Positions 37,805-45,804 of a DNA stretch of 64,000 nt are shown in pieces; positions within the stretch are counted from its first letter, which is position 1, and every line of letters begins with the position of its first letter. The DNA lies in NCBI GenBank assembly GCA_963781025.1, contig CAWADU010000003.1, positions 434,001 through 498,000 of the forward strand, given 5' to 3'. This DNA comes from Tardibacter sp963781025. GTDB taxonomy: Bacteria; Pseudomonadota; Alphaproteobacteria; Sphingomonadales; Sphingomonadaceae. The notes under the pieces are model-generated. The model saw nothing but the letters and a program-made list of their open reading frames with translations. It did no database searches and was not told the DNA's origin. The translations under genes were made by a program, and so were the position numbers.

Positions 37805-38191
37805 TGGGCTAAGCCTCAAGCCCCCCGTCGCGTCGGCGACAAGGAAGCGCTGGCGGTGGCGACCACCGTCCGCGGCAGCCCTTACAAGCTTAATCTCGTC
37901 GCGGGCCTGATCCGCGGCAAGAAGGCTGGCGATGCGTTGAATATTCTTGCCTTCTCGAAGAAGGCGATGGCTGTCGATGTGCGCAAGGTTCTGGCTTCGG
38001 CGATCGCAAACGCCGAAAACAACCACAACCTCGACGTCGACACGCTGGTCGTCAAGGAAGCAAGCGTCGGCAAGTCGCTGGTCATGAAGCGGTTCACGCC
38101 GCGCGCTCGCGGCCGTGCAAGCCAGATCGTGAAGCCGTTCAGCCGCATCCGCGTCGTCGTCCGCGAAGCCGCCGAAGAGGCGGGGGAGTAA
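37804..38191 (+). CDS. rplV: 50S ribosomal protein L22, start region broken by one extra T
   Basis: ATG GGC at 37804 runs at once into TAA because of an extra base at 37809/37810 (GGCTAAG for GGCAAG or GGTAAG). Without it the protein reads MGKPQAPRRVGDKEALAVATTVRGSPYKLNLVAGLIRGKKAGDAL, then FSKKAMAVDVRKVLASAIANAENNHNLD and PRARGRASQIVKPFSRIRVVV, 128 residues. The overlap with rpsS fixes the start. L22 forms part of the exit tunnel constriction. Confidence 0.93.
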
Positions 38192-38194
38192 GCC

Positions 38195-38892
38195 ATGGGT
38201 CAGAAAACCAATCCGATCGGGCTTCGCCTGCAGATCAACCGGACCTGGGACAGCCGCTGGTATGCGGAAGGCCAGGATTATGGCCGCCTGCTGCTGGAAG
38301 ACCTGAAGATCCGCAAGTTCATCATGAAGACGCTGCCGCAGGCGGCGATTTCCAAGGTGGTGATCGAGCGTCCGGCCAAGCTTTGCCGGGTGTCCGTCTA
38401 TGCCGCGCGCCCTGGCGTGATCATCGGCAAGAAGGGTGCCGACATCGAGAAGTTGCGGCGGACGCTTTCGGCAAGATGACCAAGTCCGACGTCAGCCTCA
38501 ACATCGTCGAGATCCGCAAGCCGGAAATCGACTCCAAGCTGGTGGCGCAGGGCGTTGCCGACCAGCTCGAGCGTCGCGTTGCCTTCCGTCGCGCAATGAA
38601 GCGTGCGGTGCAGTCCGCGCTGCGTCTGGGTGCCGAAGGCATCCGGATCACCTGTGCGGGCCGTCTGGGCGGCGCGGAAATCGCGCGGACCGAATGGTAT
38701 CGCGAGGGCCGTGTGCCGCTGCACACGTTGCGCGCGAACGTCGATTATGCCGAAGCTGAAGCTCACACCGCCTATGGCGTGTGCGGCATCAAGGTTTGGA
38801 TATTCAAGGGCGAAATTCTGGGCCACGATCCGATGGCGCAGGACAGGCTCATGGTGGAAGCACAGACGTCGGGGGTCCGGCCGGCGCGGTAA
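38195..38892 (+). CDS. rpsC: 30S ribosomal protein S3, broken by two extra bases
   Basis: Frame one: MGQKTNPIGLRLQINRTWDSRW to the KH-domain GVIIGKKGADIEKLRRTL. Two extra bases at 38468-38469 (CTT TC GGC) then shift the frame, which resumes as GKMTKSDVSLNIVEIRKPEIDSKLVAQG, LERRVAFRRAMKRAVQSALR, GGAEIARTEWYREGRVPLHTLRANVDY and KVWIFKGEIL. The repaired length is 231 residues. S3 lies at the mRNA entry site and contributes to helicase activity. A single lost base is the alternative explanation of the break. Confidence 0.92.
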
Positions 38893-38954
38893 GGTCAGTT
38901 TGACCATATCGCGTCGCCTGATCGAGGGCTCTCCCTGTCAGAAGGCGATAGAAA

Positions 38955-39374
38955 ATGCTGCAACCGAAACGTACGAAGTTCCGTAAGGCCCACAAGGGTC
39001 GCATCCATGGCGACGCCAAGGGCGGCACCGCACTGAACTTCGGTTCGTTCGGTCTGAAGGCGATGGAGCCGGAGCGGATCACCGCCCGCCAGATCGAGGC
39101 GGCGCGCCGTGCGATCACACGTCATATCAAGCGTCAGGGACGCTTGTGGATCCGCATCTTCCCGGACGTGCCCGTCTCGTCGAAGCCGGCCGAAGTCCGC
39201 ATGGGCTCGGGCAAGGGCGCTCCTGAATTCTGGGTCGCTCGCGTGAAGCCGGGCCGGATCCTGTTCGAGCTGGACGGCGTGGCGCATGATATCGCCAAGG
39301 GCGCTTTCGAGCGCGCCGCCGCGAAGCTGCCGATCAAGACCAAGGTGGTCGTCCGCCTTGGCGAAGCGCACTGA
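38955..39374 (+). CDS. rplP: 50S ribosomal protein L16
   Basis: 139 residues: MLQPKRTKFRKAHKGRIHG, the Arg-containing tRNA-facing segment, RQGRLWIRIFPDVPVSSKPAEVRMGSGKGAPEFWVARVKPGRILFEL. It binds between A- and P-site tRNAs. Intact. Confidence 0.97.
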   Translation: MLQPKRTKFRKAHKGRIHGDAKGGTALNFGSFGLKAMEPERITARQIEAARRAITRHIKRQGRLWIRIFPDVPVSSKPAEVRMGSGKGAPEFWVARVKPGRILFELDGVAHDIAKGAFERAAAKLPIKTKVVVRLGEAH

Positions 39375-39388
39375 GGAGCGTGGAGACC

Positions 39389-39598
39389 ATGGCAAAGATC
39401 GCCGATCTCAAAGTAAAGAGCGACGACGAGCTGCAGACGCAGCTTGGCGAGCTGAAGCGCGAGCAGTTCAACCTGCGTTTCCAGGCTGCAACAAACCAGC
39501 TTGAAAAGCCGAGCCGGGTCCGTGAGGTCCGCCGGACCATCGCGCAGATCAAGACGCTGCAAACCGCACGGGCGCGTGACGCCCAAGCCAAGGCTTGA
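39389..39598 (+). CDS. rpmC: 50S ribosomal protein L29
   Basis: 69 residues, two-helix protein near the tunnel exit: MAKIADLKVKSDDELQTQLGELKREQFNLRFQAATNQLEKPSRVREVRRTIAQIKT. ATG 39389 is the family start; an in-frame ATG three codons earlier is less likely. Confidence 0.95.
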   Translation: MAKIADLKVKSDDELQTQLGELKREQFNLRFQAATNQLEKPSRVREVRRTIAQIKTLQTARARDAQAKA

Positions 39599-39608
39599 GG
39601 AGGACTAT

Positions 39609-39869
39609 ATGCCCAAGCGCGTTCTGACCGGGAAAGTCGTTTCCGACAAGACCGACAAGACGGTGGTGGTTCTCGTCGAACGCCGGGTCGAACACCCGGC
39701 TTACGGCAAGATCATCAAGCGTTCGAAAAAGTATCACGCCCATGATGAGACCAATCAGTTTCATGAGGGCGAGACGGTGCGCATTGAGGAATGCGCTCCG
39801 ATTTCCAAACTGAAGACGTGGAAAGTCGTGGGCAAGGTCGGCGCTGATGCGTCGGCACCCGCGGCTTGA
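39609..39869 (+). CDS. rpsQ: 30S ribosomal protein S17
   Basis: 86 residues: MPKRVLTGKVVSDKTDKTVVVLVERRVEHPAYGKIIKRSKKYHAHDE and GETVRIEECAPISKLKTWKVV. ATG 39609 follows GAGGAGGACTAT. OB-fold protein of the 30S body. Intact. Confidence 0.97.
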   Translation: MPKRVLTGKVVSDKTDKTVVVLVERRVEHPAYGKIIKRSKKYHAHDETNQFHEGETVRIEECAPISKLKTWKVVGKVGADASAPAA

Positions 39870-39901
39870 TCCGGTCGTTCTGGTAAGAAGGATCCAAGAC
39901 A

Positions 39902-40271
39902 ATGATCCAGATGCAGACGAACCTCGAGGTCGCTGACAACAGCGGCGCAAAGAGGGTGCAGTGCATCAAGGTGCTGGGCGGCTCGAAGCGTCGCACGGCA
40001 GGTGTGGGCGACATCATCGTGGTGTCGGTGAAGGAGGCCGCTCCGCGCGGTCGCGTGAAGAAGGGTGACGTGCATCGCGCCGTCGTCGTTCGGACCGCCA
40101 AGGACATCCGCCGTCCAGACGGCTCGGTGATCCGGTTCGATTCCAACGCCGCGGTGCTGATCAACAAGAACGAAGAGCCGATCGGCACGCGTATCTTCGG
40201 TCCGGTCGTTCGCGAGCTTCGTGCCAAGCAACCACATGAAGATCATCAGCCTGGCGCCGGAGGTGCTGTAA
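39902..40271 (+). CDS. rplN: 50S ribosomal protein L14, one extra C near the 3' end
   Basis: MIQMQTNLEVADNSGAKRVQCIKVLGGSKRR to GTRIFGPVVRELRAKQ is in one frame. An extra C at 40232/40233 (CAACCAC for CAACAC) then fuses it into a longer false frame. Repair gives HMKIISLAPEVL and a stop at 40269-40271 overlapping the rplX ATG (TAATG), 122 residues, the standard length. L14 contacts 16S rRNA in bridge B8. Confidence 0.93.
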
Positions 40272-40594
40272 TGTCCGCGCTCAAGATCAAGAAGGGCGAC
40301 AAGGTCGTCGTCCTGTCCGGCAAGGACAAGGGCAAGCATGGCGAAGTCGTCAAGGCTATGCCCAAGCGAGGCCAAGGTTGTGGTGTCCGGCGTCAACATC
40401 GTGACGCGCCATCGCAAGCCGACGCAAATCAACCCGCAGGGCGGCTTGGACCGATCGGAAGCTCCGATCGCACGTTTCGAAGGTGGCGATCGAAGATCCG
40501 AAGACCGGCAAGCCCACGCGTGTCTCTTTCAAGGTGGTCGACGGCAAGAAGGTCCGCGTCGCCGCTCGCTCCGGGGAGACGCATCGATGGCTGA
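40271..40594 (+). CDS. rplX: 50S ribosomal protein L24, three extra bases
   Basis: Read across three frames: MSALKIKKGDKVVVLSGKDKGKHGEVVKAMP, then SEAKVVVSGVNIVTRHRKPTQINPQGGLDRSEAPI, then HVSKVAIEDPKTGKPTRVSFKVVDGKKVRVAARSGETIDG. Extra bases lie at 40364/65, 40470 and 40581/82. The repaired protein has 106 residues and its TGA overlaps the rplE start (ATGGCTGA). L24 initiates 50S assembly through its KOW domain. Confidence 0.9.
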   Translation: MSALKIKKGDKVVVLSGKDKGKHGEVVKAMPKRGQGCGVRRQHRDAPSQADANQPAGRLGPIGSSDRTFRRWRSKIRRPASPRVSLSRWSTARRSASPLAPGRRIDG

Positions 40595-41175
40595 CGCAAA
40601 ATATACGCCGCGACTGAGGAAGCTCTATCGAAGAGAGTATCGCCAAGGCGATGATGGAGACAGTTCGGCTACAAGAACCCGATGGAGGTTCCAAAGCTCG
40701 ACAAGATCGTGATCAACATGGGCGTCGGCGAGGCGACCCAGGACAAGAAGCGCGTCGATACGGCGGCCGCGGAAATGAGGCTGATAGCGGGCCAGAAGCC
40801 GGTCATCACCCGCGCCAAGAAGTCGATCGCCAGCTTCAAGCTGCGCGAAGGCATGCCGATCGGCGTGCAAGGTCACTCTGCGCCGCGAGCAGATGTACGA
40901 GTTTCTCGACCGTCTGGTCACGATCGCGCTTCCGCGCGTTCGCGACTTTCGCGGCGCTGAACCCGAAGTCTTTCGACGGCCGCGGCAATTACGCGATGGG
41001 ACTGAAGGAACAGATCGTGTTCCCGGAGATCAACTATGACCGGATCGAAAAGGTCCGCGGCATGGACATGATCATTGGAACCACGGCGAAGACCGACGAC
41101 GAGGCGCGTGCGCTGCTTCGGCTGTTCGGGTTCCCGTTCACCGGCGAAGCCGGCGATCAGAAGCAGGCGGCCTGA
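40587..41175 (+). CDS. rplE: 50S ribosomal protein L5, four extra bases
   Basis: Repaired reading: [123 protein letters not shown] and MDMIIGTTAKTDDEARALLRLFGFPF. Extra bases: 40628/29, 40659/60, 40667/68 region of 40860s (40867/68) and 40955/56. Repaired length 194 residues. L5 binds 5S rRNA. This is the most damaged gene in the window, yet every conserved block is present. Confidence 0.88.
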
Positions 41176-41206
41176 GCGGCCGCGGATAAGGAAGAGAACT
41201 TAAGTC

Positions 41207-41514
41207 ATGGCGAAACTGAGTTCGATCAACAAGAACGAGCGGCGCAAGCAGCTGGTCAAGAAATATGCGAGCAAATACGCGAAACTGAAGGCCGATCGCG
41301 GACGACGAGAGCAAGGATGAGACCGAGCGCCTCATCGCACGGCTCAAGCTGGCGGAAATTCCGCGCAACGCGAATCCCACCCGGGTTCGCAATCGTTGCG
41401 CGGTCGACCGGCCGTCCGCGCGCTTATTATCGCAAGTTCCAACTCTGCCGCGTGATGCTGCGGGAACTGGCCAACAATGGCCTGATCCCCGGCGTTACGA
41501 AGTCGAGCTGGTAA
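41207..41514 (+). CDS. rpsN: 30S ribosomal protein S14, two extra bases
   Basis: MAKLSSINKNERRKQLVKKYASKYAKLKA is followed by a break at 41293/94 (GCCGATC), then IADDESKDETERLIARLKLAEIPRNANPTRVRNRCAV, a break at 41405/06 (GTCGACC), then TGRPRAYYRKFQLCRVMLRELANNGLIPGVTKSSW. The repaired protein has 101 residues, the zinc-free long form of S14. Both breaks can be read as an extra wobble base. Confidence 0.9.
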
Positions 41515-41526
41515 GGAGATCCGCAG

Positions 41527-41923
41527 ATGGCGGTCACCGATCCCCTGGGTGATATGCTCACCCGCATCCGCAACGGACAGCAGGCGCGCAAGGATAGCGT
41601 CCTGTCGCCCGCGTCCAAACTGCGCCAGAGCGTCCTCGACGTGCTGCAGCGCGAAGGCTATATCCGCGGTTATTCCGACGAGCAGCTGGGGCCCGTGAAG
41701 GGCATCCGCATCGAGCTCAAATATTTCGAAGGCCAGCCGGCGATCCAACATGTCGCCCGCGTGTCGAAGCCGGGCCGTCGCGTCTATTCAGGCGCGAAGG
41801 AACTGCCTCGCGTTCGCAATGGCCTGGGCATCACCATCGTCTCGACGCCAAAGGGCGTTCTGTCCGACGCGGAAGCGCGCGAACCAGAACGTGGGCGGCG
41901 AGGTGTTGGCGGAAGTATTCTGA
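41527..41923 (+). CDS. rpsH: 30S ribosomal protein S8, one extra C near the 3' end
   Basis: MAVTDPLGDMLTRIRNGQQARKD, SKLRQSVLDVLQREGYIRGY, SKPGRRVYSGAKELPRVRNGLGITIVSTPKGVLSDAEARE are in frame. An extra C at 41884/85 (GAACCAG for GAACAG) removes the true end QNVGGEVLAEVF and its stop at 41921-41923. Repaired length 131 residues. In other bacteria S8 represses the spc operon. Confidence 0.93.
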
Positions 41924-41935
41924 GGAGCCGCACCC

Positions 41936-42470
41936 ATGTCACGTATCGGAAAAAAGCCGATCGCCGATTCCGTCGGGTGTGACGGCAACCATCGCCGAGG
42001 GTACGCTTTCGGTGAAGGGCCCAAAGGGCACGCTGTCGATGCCAATGGTCGACGACATCAATTACGATGTTCAGGAAGGCGCGATTTCGATCCAGCCGGC
42101 GAACGACACAAAGCGTGCGCGCTCCTTCTGGGGCATGCAGCGCACGATGGTTCAGAATCTTGTGACCGGCGTCACCGACGGCTTCACCAAGGTGTTGGAA
42201 ATCACCGGCGTGGGCTATCGCGCGACCGCTCAGGGCAAGACCCTGAAACTGCAGCTCGGCTACAGCCACGACGTCAATTACGAGGTGCCGGAAGGCATCA
42301 CGATCAAGACGCCGGATCAGACCACGGTCGAGATTTCGGGCAACGACAAGCAGCAGGTTGGCCAGGTGGCGGCAGAAATTCGCCGTTGGCGGAAGCCTGA
42401 GCCCTATAAGGGCAAGGGCATCAAGTATCGCGGCGAGTTCATCTTCCGCAAGGAAGGGAAGAAGAAGTAA
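41936..42470 (+). CDS. rplF: 50S ribosomal protein L6, one extra base near the 5' end
   Basis: MSRIGKKPIA is in frame from ATG 41936. A break at 41965/66 (GCCGATTCC for GCCATTCC) precedes IPSGVTATIAEGTLSVKGPKGTLSM, which runs intact to ITGVGYRATAQGKTLKLQLGYSHDVNYEVPEGI, AAEIRRWRKPEPYKGKGIKYRGE. Repaired length 177 residues. L6 lies near the GTPase-associated centre. Confidence 0.93.
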
Positions 42471-42471
42471 G

Positions 42472-42828
42472 ATGGCCAAGGAACTTTCATTGTTCGAAAA
42501 GCGTCGCCAGCGTAATCGCACGGCGCTTCGGGCCAAGGCCGGCAGTCGCCCGCGCCTTTCCGTTCACAGGTCGAGCCAGCATATCTATGCCCAGGTCATC
42601 GACGATGCCGCGGGCTTGACGCTGGCGGCCGCGTCGACGCTGGAAAAAGACGTGCGCGGCAACACGGGCGCCACTTCCGCCGCCGCAGCCGAGGTTGGTA
42701 AGCGTATCGCCGAGCGGGCCAAGGCGGCCGGTGTTGGCAAGGTCGTGTTCGACCGTGGCGGTTTCCTGTTTCACGGGCGCGTCAAGGCGCTGGCGGAAGC
42801 GGCACGCGAAAGCGGATTGGAATTCTAA
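42472..42828 (+). CDS. rplR: 50S ribosomal protein L18
   Basis: 118 residues: MAKELSLFEKRRQRNRTALRAKAGSRPRLSVHRSSQHIYAQVIDD and VVFDRGGFLFHGRVKALAEAARESGLEF. It is a 5S rRNA binder. Intact, one base after rplF and abutting rpsE. Confidence 0.97.
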   Translation: MAKELSLFEKRRQRNRTALRAKAGSRPRLSVHRSSQHIYAQVIDDAAGLTLAAASTLEKDVRGNTGATSAAAAEVGKRIAERAKAAGVGKVVFDRGGFLFHGRVKALAEAARESGLEF

Positions 42829-43539
42829 ATGGCTGAAGAAAACGCAATCCAGACCGAAGGTCCAGCCGCTGAGGCTGCGACTGCCCCTGAAAGCCCCCGT
42901 CGCGGGCGCGGTCGTGGCAATCGTGGCGGTGAAAACCGTGGCGGTCGCGACGGCCGGGGACGTCGGGACGATCGTCGCGGCAACCGGGACGAGGAGCAGG
43001 GCGAAGAGCTCATCGAAAAGCTCGTTCACATCAACCGCGTCTCGAAGACGGTGAAGGGCGGCAAGCGCTTCGGCTTCGCCGCTCTGGTCGTGGTCGGTGA
43101 CGGCAAGGGGCGGGTCGGCTTTGGCCATGGCAAGGCCCGCGAAGTGCCGGAAGCCATTTCCAAGGCGACGGCTGCCGCCAAGAAGGCGATGGTCCGCGTG
43201 CCGCTGCGCGAAGGGCGCACGCTGCATCACGACGGTGCGGGGCGCTTCGGTGCGGGGCGTGTGTATGTGCGCTCGGCTCCGCAGGGTACCGGCATCATTG
43301 CCGGCGGTCCGATGCGCGCGGTGTTCGAGAGCCTGGGCGTCGCAGACGTGGTGACCAAGTCGATTGGCACCAGCAACCCCTATAACATGATCCGGGCGAC
43401 CTTCGCGGCGCTTGGCGAGCAGACCTCGCCAAAATCGGTCGCGCAGCGTCGTGGAAAGAAGATCGCCGATCTGCTTCAGCGTCGTGGCGATGTTTCGGAA
43501 CGGGCGGCCACGGCTGAGGCCGAGGCGGTCGCGGAGTAA
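42829..43539 (+). CDS. rpsE: 30S ribosomal protein S5 with Arg/Gly-rich N-terminal extension
   Basis: 236 residues against about 165-190 in most bacteria. The S5 core starts near residue 60 (LIEKLVHINRVSKTVKGGKRFGF), with GHGKAREVPEAISKAT and SAPQGTGIIAGGPMRAVFE. The preceding 60 residues are low complexity: an acidic/Ala stretch, then RGRGRGNRGGENRGG and a second RGRR/DDRRGNRDEE block, resembling RGG boxes. S5 helps form the mRNA entry tunnel. Intact. Confidence 0.96.
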   Translation: MAEENAIQTEGPAAEAATAPESPRRGRGRGNRGGENRGGRDGRGRRDDRRGNRDEEQGEELIEKLVHINRVSKTVKGGKRFGFAALVVVGDGKGRVGFGHGKAREVPEAISKATAAAKKAMVRVPLREGRTLHHDGAGRFGAGRVYVRSAPQGTGIIAGGPMRAVFESLGVADVVTKSIGTSNPYNMIRATFAALGEQTSPKSVAQRRGKKIADLLQRRGDVSERAATAEAEAVAE

Positions 43540-43541
43540 GC

Positions 43542-43722
43542 ATGATGGCGAAGATCAAGTTCAACCCAGACCGGATCGCCGATCCGGCGGACCAAGGACC
43601 AACGGGCGACGTTGATCGGCCTGGGCCTCAACAAGATGCACCGTACGGTGGAGCTTGAGGACACGCCCGATGTGCGTGGCATGATCCGCAAGGTTCAGCA
43701 TATGGTGAAGGTGGAGGCGTAA
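43542..43722 (+). CDS. rpmD: 50S ribosomal protein L30, one extra C
   Basis: About 59 residues after removing one C from the run at 43565-43567: MAKIKFNQTGSPIRRTKDQRATLIGLGLNKMHRTVELEDTPDVRGMIRKVQHMVKVEA. Two adjacent ATGs (43542, 43545) could start it. A small gene easily missed because the break comes nine codons in. It is followed by an unusually long 148-base gap before rplO. Confidence 0.88.
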
Positions 43723-43870
43723 CAGCCTTCATTTTTTGGAAACGAGGCGCTTGATCCGGGTGCGATCCTGGGGCAAGCGCTTCGTCGTTAAGTCCGCGGC
43801 CATGTGGTTGCGGTCGCGCGCAGGTCTCCGTTCGTAGCGGGGACAGCCAAGCGAAAGCGAGTGCGATAAG

Positions 43871-44356
43871 ATGAAACTGAACGAAATTCGTGACAATCCG
43901 GGTGCGCGCAAGGGGCGTGTTCGTGTTGGCCGTGGTATCGGCTCGGGCCTCGGCAAGACCGGCGGCCGCGGCCAGAAAGGTCAGAAGAGCCGCTCGGGTG
44001 TTTCCGTCAATGGCTTCGAGGGCGGTCAGATGCCGCTTCACATGCGGATCCCGAAGCGCGGCTTCAACAACATCTTCGCCAAGGACTATGCCGAGGTGAA
44101 CCTGGGCGCGATCCAGAAGGTCATCGACGCTGGCAAGCTCGACGCGAACGGCGTGGTCGATCATGCGGCGTTGAAGGGCGCAGGCCTTGCCCGTGGCGGC
44201 AAGGATGGCGTGCGTCTGCTTGCCAAGGGCGAACTGAAGGCCAAGCTGAGCTTCAAGATCGCCGGTGCGTCCAAAGCGGCCCGTGAAGCGGTCGAGAAAC
44301 TGGGCGGCACGGTCGAAGTGACTGCAAAGGTCAAGGCGGAAAAGGCCGAAGCCTGA
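43871..44356 (+). CDS. rplO: 50S ribosomal protein L15
   Basis: 161 residues: MKLNEIRDNPGARKGRVRVGRGIGSGLGKTGGRGQKGQKSR, GFEGGQMPLHMRIPKRGF and a C-terminal half with VRLLAKGELKAKLSFKIAGASKAAREAVEKLGG. Intact. The 148-base gap upstream contains a T6 run and complementary GCGCTTG/CAAGCGC arms (43746-43752 and 43774-43780); I see no gene in it. Confidence 0.97.
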   Translation: MKLNEIRDNPGARKGRVRVGRGIGSGLGKTGGRGQKGQKSRSGVSVNGFEGGQMPLHMRIPKRGFNNIFAKDYAEVNLGAIQKVIDAGKLDANGVVDHAALKGAGLARGGKDGVRLLAKGELKAKLSFKIAGASKAAREAVEKLGGTVEVTAKVKAEKAEA

Positions 44357-44367
44357 GCCGGAGAAAC

Positions 44368-44389
44368 GGCGCCCGGACAGTCGGGCGCC
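44368..44389 (+). other. Hairpin between rplO and secY
   Basis: GGCGCCCG (44368-44375) and CGGGCGCC (44382-44389) form a perfect 8-bp stem with a 6-base loop, followed by CGTCTTTG. It resembles a leaky terminator or attenuator that could lower secY-adk expression relative to the ribosomal genes. Confidence 0.55.
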
Positions 44390-44439
44390 CGTCTTTGTGC
44401 TTGATCAAAGCGGTTCGCCGCGGAGGGAAATCGACGGAC

Positions 44440-45804
44440 ATGGCATCCGCAGCCGAACAATTGGCCGCCAACATCAGCCTCGCCTCCTTTTCGAAGGCGA
44501 CTGATCTCAAGAAGCGCATCTGGTTTACGCTGGGCGCCCTGATCGTGTTTCGCCTGCTGTCCTATGTGCCGATACCCGGGATTGATCCGGTTGCGATGCA
44601 CAGCCTGTTCCAGCGCACCCAGGGCGGCGTGCTGGACTTTTTCAACATGTTTTCGGGCGGCGCGCTTCAGCGCATGTCGGTGATCGCGCTTGGCGTGATG
44701 CCCTATATTACCGCATCGATCGTGATCCAGCTGGCCACTTCGCTTAGCCCCACCCTGGACGCGCTGAAGAAGGAGGGGGAGAGCGGGCGCAAGAAGCTGA
44801 ACCAGTACACCCGCTACGGCACGGTGTTCCTCTGCGCCTTTCAGGGTTATGGCATTGCCGTTGGCCTTGAAGGCTGGGGTTCCGGGCAAGGCATGTCCGC
44901 CGTGATCGATCCCGGCTGGATCTTTCGCATTTCCTGCGTGACGACGCTTGTCGGCGGCACGATGTTCCTGATGTGGCTGGGCGAGCAGATCACCAGTCGC
45001 GGTATCGGCAACGGCATTTCGCTGATCATCATGGCGGGCATCGTCGCCCATCTGCCGACGGCGATCATCGGCCTGTTCGAACAGGGCCGGACCGGCGCGA
45101 TGTCACCGCTAATCATCATCGGCATCATCGTCGTAGCACTTGGTCTGGTGGCGTTCATCTGCTTCATGGAGCGCGCACAGCGGAAGATCCTGATCCAATA
45201 TCCCAAGCGCCAGACGGCGCAGGGTATGACGCAGGGAGACAGCTCGCACCTGCCGCTGAAAATCAATACAGCGGGCGTGATCCCGCCGATCTTCGCATCC
45301 TCCTTGCTGCTGATGCCTTTGACGGTCGCGCAGTTCGCGGGCCAGAGGGCGGCAGGCGAAAGCAAATGGGGCGATGTGATCATCGCGATCACCACCGCGC
45401 TTCAACACGGATCGCCGCTCTATATGGGGCTCTACGCCTTCGGCATTATCTTCTTCAGTTTCTTTTATACCGCAGTCATCTTCAATCCGGAGGAGACTGC
45501 CGACAATCTGAAGAAATATGGCGGGTTCATCCCCGGCATCCGTCCGGGTCAGCGCACGGCCGAATATTTCGACTTTGTCCTGACACGGATTACGGTGATC
45601 GGCGCGGGTTACCTGGCGCTGATCTGCCTGCTGCCGGAATTTCTCATCTCCAAGCTGGCGGTTCCATTTTATCTGGGCGGCACCAGCCTGCTGATCGTCG
45701 TCAACGTTACAATTGACACGGTCACGCAGATTCAAAGCCACTTGCTTGCGCATCAATATGAAGGGCTGATCAAAAAGGCTCGTTTGCGTGGGGGGCGCCG
45801 TTGA
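44440..45804 (+). CDS. secY: Protein translocase subunit SecY
   Basis: 454 residues with about ten membrane segments. N-terminal SFSKATDLKKRIWFTLGALIVFRLLSYVPIPGID leads into TM1, with the plug region MFSGGALQRMSVIALGVMPYITASI, and cytoplasmic loops ERAQRKILIQYPKRQ and FNPEETADNLKKYGGFIPGIRPG that contact SecA and ribosomes. ATG 44440 follows GGAGGGAAATCGAC. Its stop overlaps the TTG start of adk. Confidence 0.97.
   Translation: MASAAEQLAANISLASFSKATDLKKRIWFTLGALIVFRLLSYVPIPGIDPVAMHSLFQRTQGGVLDFFNMFSGGALQRMSVIALGVMPYITASIVIQLATSLSPTLDALKKEGESGRKKLNQYTRYGTVFLCAFQGYGIAVGLEGWGSGQGMSAVIDPGWIFRISCVTTLVGGTMFLMWLGEQITSRGIGNGISLIIMAGIVAHLPTAIIGLFEQGRTGAMSPLIIIGIIVVALGLVAFICFMERAQRKILIQYPKRQTAQGMTQGDSSHLPLKINTAGVIPPIFASSLLLMPLTVAQFAGQRAAGESKWGDVIIAITTALQHGSPLYMGLYAFGIIFFSFFYTAVIFNPEETADNLKKYGGFIPGIRPGQRTAEYFDFVLTRITVIGAGYLALICLLPEFLISKLAVPFYLGGTSLLIVVNVTIDTVTQIQSHLLAHQYEGLIKKARLRGGRR

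Noticed and set aside
35732..43722. Programmed ribosomal frameshifting or translational bypassing in the ribosomal protein genes
   Set aside because: The breaks occur in many unrelated genes, at different sequences, with no common slippery heptamer or downstream structure, and the same genes are uninterrupted in bacteria generally. Consensus error is far simpler.
43729..43957. A minus-strand frame of about 75 codons in the rpmD-rplO gap
   Set aside because: Its upstream part is antisense to rplO and the gap part has no family resemblance; I also tried to read rpmJ or rpmH here and could not.
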